A stretch of 13,071 nucleotides of DNA from the NCBI GenBank assembly GCA_964473005.1, contig CAYYME010000016.1, positions 1 through 13,071 of the forward strand. Reading direction: 5' to 3'. Position 1 is the stretch's first letter, and every line of letters begins with the position of its first letter. Origin of the DNA: JAFCEV01 sp964473005. GTDB taxonomy: Archaea > Nanobdellota > Nanobdellia > Pacearchaeales > GW2011-AR1. The notes under the pieces are model-generated. The model made no database searches. It was not told where the DNA came from and was given only the letters and a program-made list of their open reading frames with translations. The translations under genes were made by a program, and so were the position numbers. Below are positions 6,811 through 12,450 of this stretch, piece by piece.

Positions 6811-7065
6811 ATGGATTTTGATATAAGCAGTTTAGTGGATTTATCCAGTCTGTCGCCTGGGCTTCTTGTGTTGGTAATAGTTATCACAATCTGGAAGCTA
6901 ATCTGGTATGGTCTTGCTTTATACACCTCATTGGAAAAAAAGCATAAAACATGGTTTGTGGTTCTTTTCTTAGCAGCTTTTATTTTAAATGATGCAGGTA
7001 TACTGGCAATAATCTATCTGGCAATAAACAGGAAAAAGAAGCCGGCGAAGAAAAGAAAGAAATAA
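6811..7065 (+). CDS. Small two-helix membrane protein, DUF5652-like
   Basis: An 84-residue protein with two predicted membrane helices: about residues 16-38 (PGLLVLVIVITIWKLIWYGLAL) and about 48-72 (TWFVVLFLAAFILNDAGILAIIYL), and a strongly basic tail of KKKPAKKRKK type. The pattern WYGLALY, a K/H-rich connector, W-F, then GILAIIYL is typical of DUF5652 and related PLDc_N-like small membrane proteins; function is unknown. The positive tail suggests that both ends are cytoplasmic or that the tail binds membrane or nucleic acid; both are inference. It is divergent from nrdR, with its own promoter and a strong ribosome-binding site, and it converges with the tRNA thiolation gene, the two stop codons abutting. 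Confidence 0.8.
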   Translation: MDFDISSLVDLSSLSPGLLVLVIVITIWKLIWYGLALYTSLEKKHKTWFVVLFLAAFILNDAGILAIIYLAINRKKKPAKKRKK

Positions 7066-7875
7066 TTATTTTTTAATTTTCATTAATTCGCACTTCCGGC
7101 ATATATTCTTTCTGGAAGGCTCTCCGCAGATTTTGCAGTAATTAATCTGGCTGTTGTCTGTTTTGATTCTCCTGGAAATTTCCAGAAAATTCCCCATCAT
7201 GTTTTGTCTTTCTTTTTCTGAAATTTTCTCAAAAAGCTTTCTGGCTTCAACCCTGTAAGTTTCTTTTCTGTAAGGACAGGTTTCCCTGACTGCAGGAAGT
7301 TTTAATTTTCTGAAATAATTTTCAATCTCTTTTTCAGAAATAAAAAACAGGGGCTTTATTTTTACCACAAATTTGGAATCTTTTGTGTCTAATACTGGTC
7401 CAAAATTTGAATTTAACTGCGGGCTGCCTTTAAAGATATTCATCAGAAAAGTCTGTAATTCATCTTCCCTGTGATGCCCTGTAGCGATTTTATCTGCTTT
7501 TAATTTTCTTGCTTCTCTGTTCAAAATCCACTTTTTTATTACTCCGCAGATTGTGCAGTTGCTGAGCCTGTCGGGATTTTTCTTAAATATTTTAATTATC
7601 GGTTTTCCGATTTCCTGTTTGACATTATAAACATGAAGTTTAATTCCTAATTTCTCGCATAATTTTTTTACTGCTTTCAGGCAATCTTCGCTGTATTTTC
7701 CTAAGCCAATGTCGATATGAATAGCTTCTATATTATATCCTAATTTGTTTAACAGGTGGGCAACTGCTGCAGAATCTTTTCCCCCTGAAAGAGCGATTAG
7801 TATCTTTTGTTTTTTATTACAGAGATTATATTTCTTAATCGTATCTTTGACTTTTTGTTCAATTTCTGAAAACAT
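7066..7875 (-). CDS. tRNA 2-thiolation enzyme of the TtcA/TtuA/Ncs6 family
   Basis: PP-loop ATPase that adenylates a tRNA uridine or cytidine and replaces oxygen with sulfur. From the chosen start the protein has 269 residues: SGGKDS ATP pyrophosphatase motif at 30-35, cluster-binding Cys107 and Cys110 (NCTICG) with Cys200 (RETCPYR), GHHREDELQTFLMNIFKG (133-150), and a C-terminal zinc ribbon CKIC...CRKC (Cys247, 250, 259, 262). The three inner cysteines match the [4Fe-4S] site of TtuA. The N-terminal zinc ribbon of typical TtuA is absent, so the exact target (U54, U34 or C32) cannot be settled. An ATG at 7893 would add six residues, but a TATA-like box centred near 7903 lies about 28 bases upstream of 7875, supporting the internal start. 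Its neighbours iscU/iscS could supply sulfur and clusters. Confidence 0.88.
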   Translation of the reverse strand: MFSEIEQKVKDTIKKYNLCNKKQKILIALSGGKDSAAVAHLLNKLGYNIEAIHIDIGLGKYSEDCLKAVKKLCEKLGIKLHVYNVKQEIGKPIIKIFKKNPDRLSNCTICGVIKKWILNREARKLKADKIATGHHREDELQTFLMNIFKGSPQLNSNFGPVLDTKDSKFVVKIKPLFFISEKEIENYFRKLKLPAVRETCPYRKETYRVEARKLFEKISEKERQNMMGNFLEISRRIKTDNSQINYCKICGEPSRKNICRKCELMKIKK

Positions 7876-7929
7876 ATAATAAAGATAATTCATAAGAAAT
7901 TATAAATTTTGTGTCCGAGTCAGCAGAAA

Positions 7930-8280
7930 TCAAAAATCAAATCTAGGGTCTCCATTAAAAATTTCAATTTTGTCAGAACCATTATATCTTGTTCCAAATC
8001 GCCCTCTTTCTTGTATGTGGCTATATGCCCTACTATTTATTTTTACTTGAATTTTTTGGATTGATTCCCAACTTTTAAAATCATCTGGCAGATATTTTAG
8101 TTCTATTCCGTCGCTTTCATTATTATCTGCTAATTCTAAACTTATAATTTTCTTTAAATCTTTACCACCAAAATGTTCTGTTAATGGTGCTTCAACTTTT
8201 TCTTGTAGCAATCCTTGAAGCTCTTGAGTTTTCTTATCTAACATTAACATATAATCTTGTCCGTCGAATGTTGCTTTCAT
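7930..8280 (-). CDS. Uncharacterised 116-residue protein
   Basis: I do not recognise this protein. It is soluble, with no membrane helix or signal peptide. It has an early possibly helical segment (about 14-30, DKKTQELQGLLQEKVEAP), a middle with alternating strand-like stretches (ISLELADN, IELKYLPDDF, IQKIQVKIN), and an aromatic, charged C-terminus SHIQERGRFGTRYNGSDK then IEIFNGDPRFDF. There are no cysteines, so it is not a metal or Fe-S protein by ligand count. A TATA-like GTTTATAAAT (8301-8310) about 25 bases upstream of the ATG supports its own leaderless transcript. It lies between iscU and the tRNA thiolation gene, same strand. It looks real from the promoter and its non-random sequence; function unknown. 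Confidence 0.7.
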   Translation of the reverse strand: MKATFDGQDYMLMLDKKTQELQGLLQEKVEAPLTEHFGGKDLKKIISLELADNNESDGIELKYLPDDFKSWESIQKIQVKINSRAYSHIQERGRFGTRYNGSDKIEIFNGDPRFDF

Positions 8281-8300
8281 AAAAATAGAATAAAATTAAA

Positions 8301-8310
8301 ATTTATAAAC
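8301..8310 (-). promoter_or_regulatory. TATA-like box for the 116-residue protein gene
   Basis: On the minus strand this reads GTTTATAAAT, centred about 25 bases upstream of the ATG at 8280. That is the distance at which transcription would begin at or next to the start codon. It lies in the 64-base A/T-rich spacer downstream of iscU. Confidence 0.5.
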
Positions 8311-8344
8311 ATATAATATAGTTAAAAATATATTTCAGCCCTTT

Positions 8345-8722
8345 TTATTTTTTCTTTTTCTCATAATCCTCAATTGCTTTTTTCAGAGCCTCCTGAGCCA
8401 GATGTGAACAGTGAATTTTTATCGGCGGCAATCCTCCAAGGGATTTTACAACATCTTGAGATATTATCTTTTGGGACTCTTTCAGAGTCTTTCCTTTTGC
8501 AAGCTGAGTAATCATGGATGATGTTGCAATAGCAGCAGCACAGCCGAATGTTTTGAATTTTATATCATTAATTTTATTATTCTTTACTTTAATGTAAACC
8601 CACATAATATCTCCACATATAGGATTTCCAATTTTTCCAACTCCATCTGGATTTTTTATTTCACCCATGTTTTTGGGGTGAAGGAATTCACTCATGACTT
8701 TTTTTGAATATTTCAGGGGCAT
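8345..8722 (-). CDS. iscU: Iron-sulfur cluster scaffold protein IscU
   Basis: Scaffold on which IscS-derived sulfur and iron are built into [2Fe-2S] clusters. The 125-residue length is normal. All cluster residues are present: Cys36 with Asp38 in GNPICGD, Cys61 in FGCAAAIATSSM, and His104-Cys105 in IHCSHLAQEAL. It ends in a lysine-rich tail. In the window its ATG sits 136 bases from iscS across an N-gap, but the sequence on both sides of the gap is duplicated; after collapsing it, the iscS stop TAA is followed by a single A and then the iscU ATG. It is therefore the third gene of an arsR-like-iscS-iscU operon. Typical LPPVK-like chaperone-recognition sequence is seen as LPPIK. Confidence 0.95.
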   Translation of the reverse strand: MPLKYSKKVMSEFLHPKNMGEIKNPDGVGKIGNPICGDIMWVYIKVKNNKINDIKFKTFGCAAAIATSSMITQLAKGKTLKESQKIISQDVVKSLGGLPPIKIHCSHLAQEALKKAIEDYEKKKK

Positions 8723-8757
8723 TTTAGTTTATCAGCGGACTTATTCTCCTCAGTTTA
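8703..8757. repeat. Left copy of a 55-base exact direct repeat flanking the assembly gap
   Basis: These 55 bases, from TTTGAATATTTCAGGGG to CTCCTCAGTTTA, are identical to 8858-8912 on the other side of the N-run. The copy contains the start of iscU and the last codons of iscS. It is best read as contig-end overlap, not a biological repeat. Confidence 0.95.
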
Positions 8758-8857
8758 NNNNNNNNNNNNNNNNNNNNNNNNNNNNNNNNNNNNNNNNNNN
8801 NNNNNNNNNNNNNNNNNNNNNNNNNNNNNNNNNNNNNNNNNNNNNNNNNNNNNNNNN
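8758..8857. other. Assembly gap of 100 Ns
   Basis: Exactly 100 undetermined bases, a conventional placeholder of unknown length. Because both flanks carry the same 55 bases, the true gap is probably minus 55; deleting the Ns and one repeat copy joins iscS and iscU without breaking either frame. Confidence 0.97.
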
Positions 8858-8912
8858 TTTGAATATTTCAGGGGCATTTTAGTTTATCAGCGGACTTATT
8901 CTCCTCAGTTTA
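8858..8912. repeat. Right copy of the 55-base exact direct repeat flanking the assembly gap
   Basis: Identical to 8703-8757. It holds the last codons and stop of iscS (8879-8881) and a second copy of the iscU start codon (8875-8877), whose frame then runs into the Ns. Confidence 0.95.
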
Positions 8913-10024
8913 GTTACAATTTGCTTGATTTTCTCAATAAAATAATCAATTTCTTCTTCTGTTGTGAATTTGCTTATGCTTATTCTTAATGAACTGTTTG
9001 ACTGCAGAGGACTTAAGCCAATTGCTTTCAAAACATGGCTTGTTTCAAGAGTGTTTGACATGCATGCACTTCCTGTTGAAGTGTAAATCCCCTCATTTTC
9101 CAGATATCCTCCGATAGCCTCTCCTTCAATATTATTAAATGAGACATTCACATTGTTGCATAATCTGCTTTTTCTTGGACCATTTAAAGTTACATTTGGT
9201 ATTTCCAATAATCTACTGATTAATTTGTCTCTTAAAATTGTCATCCTTTGAATATCTTTAGAGTTAACAATTTTCACTGCCTTTGCAAAACCGACAATTC
9301 CCGGAATATTCTCTGTCCCGCTTCTGAGTTTCTTTTCTTGTCCTCCTCCATGAGCAAGAGGGATTAATTTAATTCCCTTTTTGATATATAATGCTCCAAC
9401 CCCTTTTGGTCCATGAATTTTATGTGCATTTAGAGTTACCAAATCAAGATTCTGCTTAGTAACATTAATCGGAACTTTTGTAAAACTCTGGCAGGCATCT
9501 GTATGAAACAAAACTTTTTTTTCCCTGCAGATCTTTCCTATTTCTTCAATATTTTGTATAGTCCCTATTTCATTATTTCCGTGAATTATTGAAACCAAAA
9601 ATGTTTTTTCTGTTATTGCTTTCTTCAATTCATTCAAATCAATAAATCCTTCTCTGTCTACATTCAGATAGGTAATTGGTGCTCCTTTTGTTTCAAGCCA
9701 TCTGCAGGCATTCAGAACTGAATCATGCTCAATTCTTGTGGTGATGATATGATTTTTTTTGGGATAATTTGTAAAAAACAAACCTTTTAGTGCAAGATTA
9801 TTGCTCTCAGTCCCTCCTGAAGTGAAGATTATCTCCTCTGTTTTTGCATTAATCTTTTTTGCAATCATTTTTTTTGCCTTTTCCAGTGCATTTTTTGCTT
9901 CCTGCCCTGCTGTATGCTGGGAAGATGCATTTCCAAACTTCTCGCTGAAATAAGGGAGCATTTCTTTTACAACTCTCTCATCAACTTTTGTTGTGGCTGC
10001 ATTGTCGAAGTAGAGGGGGTTCAT
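8879..10024 (-). CDS. iscS: Cysteine desulfurase IscS/NifS
   Basis: PLP enzyme that takes sulfur from cysteine as a persulfide for Fe-S clusters and tRNA thiolation. Seen in 381 residues: YFDNAATTKVD at the N-terminus, FTSGGTESNNLALKG, His100 in RIEHDSVL, HTDACQS with Asp176, the PLP lysine Lys202 in NAHKIHGPKG, RSGTENI (234-240), and the sulfur-carrying Cys321 in STGSACMSN. The long loop after the Cys and the SSLRISISKFTTEEEID end are those of NifS/IscS-type (group I) enzymes. Its ATG overlaps the TGA of the upstream ArsR-like gene (ATGA), so the two are translationally coupled. iscU follows directly once the assembly gap is collapsed. It probably also feeds sulfur to the TtcA/TtuA-like enzyme nearby; that is inference. 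Confidence 0.97.
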   Translation of the reverse strand: MNPLYFDNAATTKVDERVVKEMLPYFSEKFGNASSQHTAGQEAKNALEKAKKMIAKKINAKTEEIIFTSGGTESNNLALKGLFFTNYPKKNHIITTRIEHDSVLNACRWLETKGAPITYLNVDREGFIDLNELKKAITEKTFLVSIIHGNNEIGTIQNIEEIGKICREKKVLFHTDACQSFTKVPINVTKQNLDLVTLNAHKIHGPKGVGALYIKKGIKLIPLAHGGGQEKKLRSGTENIPGIVGFAKAVKIVNSKDIQRMTILRDKLISRLLEIPNVTLNGPRKSRLCNNVNVSFNNIEGEAIGGYLENEGIYTSTGSACMSNTLETSHVLKAIGLSPLQSNSSLRISISKFTTEEEIDYFIEKIKQIVTKLRRISPLIN

Positions 10025-10314
10025 CTTTTACATCCTGCACAGTAGGTGCATTTATGTTTATCAATTATATTTAAAATGGGAATTATGGTTTTTTTATTAA
10101 GACTATAGATTCTCTCTTTTCCTTTCTGCTTTACAAGAGCCAAATTACAACTTCTTAACAAAGCTAATGCATGGGACAATTTACTTTGCTCTATTTTTAA
10201 TTTTTTAGATAATTCACTCACAGAACTTTCTTTTTCTTTTAAAGCAGAGATTATATTTATTTTAATAGGATTTGCGAGATTTCTGAAAAATATGTCATAT
10301 GTTGGGTTTTTCAT
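10021..10314 (-). CDS. ArsR-family winged-helix regulator with a C-terminal CX2CX2C, likely controlling iscS-iscU
   Basis: A 97-residue ArsR/SmtB-type DNA-binding protein. The winged helix is clear: FFRNLANPIKINIISALKEK (9-28), VSELSKKLKIEQSKLSHALALLRSCNLA (32-59, with the recognition helix at QSKLSHALALL), and the wing VKQKGKERIYSLN. The chain ends HKCTYCAGCKR with Cys89, Cys92 and Cys95, a ligand set suited to a metal or Fe-S cluster; Cys56 in the HTH is a possible fourth ligand. It is the first gene of the iscS-iscU operon (four-base overlap with iscS) and has a palindromic operator over its own start codon. By position it could be a functional counterpart of bacterial IscR or SufR, though of a different protein family from IscR; this role is inferred. 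Metal-dependent repression unrelated to Fe-S clusters is the alternative. Confidence 0.88.
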   Translation of the reverse strand: MKNPTYDIFFRNLANPIKINIISALKEKESSVSELSKKLKIEQSKLSHALALLRSCNLALVKQKGKERIYSLNKKTIIPILNIIDKHKCTYCAGCKR

Positions 10315-10342
10315 ATGAAAAATATTTCATATTTATTTATAA
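10307..10342. promoter_or_regulatory. Autoregulatory operator and promoter of the arsR-like-iscS-iscU operon
   Basis: Two overlapping perfect palindromes: TTTTTCATATGAAAAA (10307-10322) and ATATGAAA-AATA-TTTCATAT (10313-10332, eight-base arms). The start codon lies inside the first. A TATA-like ATTTATAAAT (about 10331-10342, palindromic in sequence) is about 22-28 bases upstream of the ATG, so transcription would start at the ATG and the operator covers the start site. The size and symmetry suit an ArsR-type dimer. Confidence 0.7.
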
Positions 10343-10355
10343 ATATTCCTGTTCC

Positions 10356-10570
10356 TTAATCAGAGACGTCCTTAAAATTATCTGTCTTTATGTCATCTAT
10401 AAACCCTTTTCCTGCATTATTTGCTTCTGTTTCTGAATTGTATTGGGGGTATGAAGTAAGAATCTTATTGCCTGCATTAAGCAGAGAAAAAGCATATGCT
10501 CCGTTTATAGGAAAAACTCTTACAGTTATCAGATTATTCTTAATTATTTCAACAAATTTGAAATTCCCAT
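10356..10570 (-). pseudogene. YegP/DUF1508-like small protein gene with a disrupted 5' end
   Basis: On the minus strand a frame with no ATG, GTG or TTG runs from an upstream stop at 10593-10595 to TAA at 10356-10358. It contains FSLLNAGNKILTSYPQY then NSETEANNAGKGFIDDIK, close to the DUF1508/YegP pattern (FxLKAaNGexIaTSexYsskaaAengIesVk). The ATG at 10568-10570 is 25 bases downstream of a TATA-like CTTATAAATA (10590-10599), the spacing used by neighbouring genes, but its frame ends after eight codons. One extra G in the GGG right after this ATG would join them into a 71-residue protein beginning MGNFKFVEII. So this is either a gene with a one-base deletion (real or a sequencing error) or one that starts at an unusual codon. 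The rest of the frame has no stop, suggesting a recent or artefactual lesion. Confidence 0.55.
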
Positions 10571-10628
10571 AAACTCTGTCTTTAAGGTTTATTTATAAGA
10601 ATTATTATATTACAAAATAATAGACCTA

Positions 10629-10699
10629 TGGGTCTGAAGGGAATTTAACCCTTTTCTCCTGCTCTGGAGGCAGATATTCTAACGTTGAACTACAGACCC
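10629..10699 (-). tRNA. tRNA-Trp (anticodon CCA)
   Basis: A 71-base cloverleaf: acceptor stem GGGTCTG/CAGACCC (7 perfect pairs), U8-A9, D-stem GTTC/GAAT with loop AACGTTA, position 26 A, anticodon stem TCTGC/GCAGG with loop CTCCAGA (anticodon CCA at 10665-10667, U33 present), four-base variable region AGAA, T-stem AAGGG/CCCTT with loop TTAAATT, discriminator A. CCA is not encoded and there is no intron, although archaeal tRNA-Trp genes often have one. The D-loop has only one G and the T-loop has A at 56 instead of C; by standard numbering the loops give U19-A56 in place of G19-C56, with G18 and U55 kept. Confidence 0.93.
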
Positions 10700-10746
10700 T
10701 TATTATTAAAAGAAAAGAATGATTTTTAATACTTTTTGTTTATTTT

Positions 10747-11433
10747 TTATTTCAAATTCTCAATTTCCTGAATTTCATCTCTGGAAATTGCGCATCCTTT
10801 ATATTTCATTGCATAGAGCAGGGCATTTAATGTATCATGATTTTTAAGTTCCAGCAATCCCCTTTTATATGCAACATAAATCAGCTCAGTGGAACGGATA
10901 AATTTAAAATTTTTAAAAAGATTTATTTTTTCCGTGTCAACATTTATCCTGGTATGGAGTTTTTTCTCAAGAAAATTTTTCAGTTCTCTTGGAGTTTCAC
11001 ACAGACTTCTTGTTGTCCTTTCATCTACAGCAATGATATTTGGAATTCCTTTTTGAGTTAATATTTCACTCAAAGCAAGGCAGGAAGCCTCTCCTAATTC
11101 TATTAAATGAATTTCTCCTTTTTCTCCTGTAAAAACAGAATTTGCGCTGCTCATATAATCTTCTGTTTTTTTCAAGATGTCTGAATGTTTGACTCCAAAA
11201 GAAGTAGGAAGTTCAAATGTTTTATCTTCCAGCATCCCCCTTATTTTAATTGCCTCAAGCCTGAATCTGTCTATAGTCATTGGCTTGTCTATAGCTTCAA
11301 ATTTTACTTTTTCTGTTATCAGAAATTTTCCTTTGAAAATTTTTTTCAGCTCTCTGAGTTCCCTAAGCAAACCATTCATGGAAAAACTGATTATTGTGCT
11401 TGCATCAAATATGATTGCCTTCTCTGATGTCAT
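10747..11433 (-). CDS. PIN-domain-like nuclease, second gene of a two-gene unit
   Basis: A 228-residue protein whose N-terminus AIIFDASTIISFSMNGLL (Asp10) is typical of a PIN-domain first strand. Other likely acidic metal ligands are Glu115 in LGEASCLALSEIL and Asp137 in IIAVDERTTRSLC, in the order expected for PIN nucleases. It is longer than VapC toxins (about 130 residues): there is an insert at about 50-105 and an extra C-terminal region (about 160-228) with LIYVAYKRGLLELKNHDTLNALLYAMKYKG. PIN proteins usually cut RNA, including tRNA or rRNA. Its ATG overlaps the TGA of the upstream 187-aa gene (ATGA), so the two are coupled. An antitoxin-first order would fit a toxin-antitoxin pair, but a housekeeping RNA-processing role is equally open. 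Confidence 0.72.
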   Translation of the reverse strand: MTSEKAIIFDASTIISFSMNGLLRELRELKKIFKGKFLITEKVKFEAIDKPMTIDRFRLEAIKIRGMLEDKTFELPTSFGVKHSDILKKTEDYMSSANSVFTGEKGEIHLIELGEASCLALSEILTQKGIPNIIAVDERTTRSLCETPRELKNFLEKKLHTRINVDTEKINLFKNFKFIRSTELIYVAYKRGLLELKNHDTLNALLYAMKYKGCAISRDEIQEIENLK

Positions 11434-11993
11434 CCGAACATCTCCATGGCAATTTTAATTCTCGCTTTTGTACTGATTCCTTTTCCGAAAGGAATTTCAG
11501 AAACACTCTCTTTTTGCCCTGCATAACTCGCCAGTTCAAACAGAGTAATGCCAAGAAGATTTGCAGTCTTCTCCATAGAAAGTCCGTGTTCATAAAGTTT
11601 GGATGCCTTGTTTATGCTGGCTTTTCTGAAAATATCTTGAATATATTTTTTCAGACTACCTGAAACTTTTGTTAGAGAATTCCTTAAATTATCCAGATTT
11701 TCCTTAGTCTTTTGTTCATCATTCTTTTTGATGGAATTAATTGTATTGTCTATGCCCTTAAATATTGTCTTATAAAATTCATTCCACCCAGGTAATTTTT
11801 TATAATCTTTCCTCTCAATAAGTTTGCTTATTGAATAAATAATAACAGCAACGGCAATATTGTCGGGATCCTGTGTCAAGGCAGCAGTGTTTGTTGTTTG
11901 ATTACTTAGATTTTTAATAGTTGCTGCATCTCCTTTTTGAATAGAGGCTTTTGTTCCCTCAAGGATTTTGAGGATGTTCTCTTTTTCCTGCAT
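11430..11993 (-). CDS. Uncharacterised protein with a C-terminal helix-turn-helix, first gene of a unit with a PIN protein
   Basis: 187 residues, no membrane segment. The N-terminal two-thirds is helical and charged, with a short hydrophobic stretch NIAVAVIIYSISKLIE (45-60) and coiled-coil-like KKNDEQKTKENLDNLRNSL. Residues 127-158 (INKASKLYEHGLSMEKTANLL then GITLFELASY) form a helix-turn-helix like that of UPF0175-type antitoxins, which pair with PIN toxins. It is followed by a conserved-looking end TKARIKIAMEMFG that could be the partner-binding segment. It overlaps the PIN gene by four bases. It is likely leaderless: a TATA-like CCTTTAAATAATC lies about 27 bases upstream. The HTH and gene order suggest a PIN antitoxin or an RNA/DNA-binding partner; that is inference. 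The N-terminal part is not recognised. Confidence 0.7.
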   Translation of the reverse strand: MQEKENILKILEGTKASIQKGDAATIKNLSNQTTNTAALTQDPDNIAVAVIIYSISKLIERKDYKKLPGWNEFYKTIFKGIDNTINSIKKNDEQKTKENLDNLRNSLTKVSGSLKKYIQDIFRKASINKASKLYEHGLSMEKTANLLGITLFELASYAGQKESVSEIPFGKGISTKARIKIAMEMFG

Positions 11994-12017
11994 AAAAGAT
12001 AAAAGAAAAAAGATTAT

Positions 12018-12025
12018 TTAAAGGT
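12018..12025. promoter_or_regulatory. Shared bidirectional TATA-like box
   Basis: The palindromic TTTAAA (12018-12023) sits about 24 bases before the ATG at 12044 on the plus strand and about 27 bases before the ATG at 11993 on the minus strand. Both are the normal TATA-to-start distance for leaderless archaeal genes, so one element may serve both divergent genes. The whole spacer is only 50 bases. Confidence 0.45.
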
Positions 12026-12043
12026 TAATATTTTAGTATAAAT

Positions 12044-12415
12044 ATGAAATCAGCAGTATTGGACACCAACTTTATTCTTTCCTGTGTGAAGAAGAAAATA
12101 GATTTTTTCAGAGAGATTCCTGAGAGGGGAATTCAGATATTAATTCCAAAGCAGGTTATAGAAGAGATTAAGAGAATTGAAAATTCAACAAAGAAATTAT
12201 ATTTCCGGGAAGCGGCAAAACTTGCAGTAGTTATCCTGGAAAATAATGATTTTGAAGAAATTGATTTAAAAGAAAACTATGTTGATAAGGGATTGATTAA
12301 ATACGCAAAAGAGCATCCAAGAGCAATAATTGCAACTCTGGACAAAGAATTGCAGAATAAGATAGCAAATCCGAAATTAATTATCAGAGGAGAAAAGAAG
12401 CTGGAGGTTCAATAA
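12044..12415 (+). CDS. PIN-domain protein, Fcf1/VapC9-like
   Basis: 123 residues, the size of a single PIN domain. Acidic residues appear in the expected order: Asp7 in AVLDTNFIL, Glu40/Glu41 in KQVIEEIKRIE, Asp81 in NYVDKGLIKYAKEH, and Asp100 in AIIATLDKELQNKI. The LDTNFIL start and the ATLDKEL end match the archaeal group (UPF0129/VapC9-like) related to eukaryotic Fcf1, some of which act in rRNA processing. No antitoxin gene precedes it, and it lies directly upstream of rpoE, which favours a housekeeping rRNA-related role over a toxin. That role is inferred. The likely TATA box is at 12018-12025. Confidence 0.85.
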   Translation: MKSAVLDTNFILSCVKKKIDFFREIPERGIQILIPKQVIEEIKRIENSTKKLYFREAAKLAVVILENNDFEEIDLKENYVDKGLIKYAKEHPRAIIATLDKELQNKIANPKLIIRGEKKLEVQ

Positions 12416-12450
12416 CCTTTTTAAAGAGATTTTTGCTTTATTTTTATAAC

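Noticed and set aside
8694..8882. Plus-strand frame crossing the N-gap
   Set aside because: It consists mostly of undetermined bases and lies opposite iscU/iscS, so it is not a gene.
8703..8912. 55-base direct repeat as a mobile-element target duplication or attachment site
   Set aside because: It consists of coding ends of iscS and iscU and flanks an N-run; contig overlap explains it fully.
10390..10572. Plus-strand 60-residue frame opposite the YegP-like gene
   Set aside because: The minus strand in this region has a recognisable DUF1508-like pattern and promoter; the plus-strand product resembles nothing and has no ribosome-binding site or promoter.
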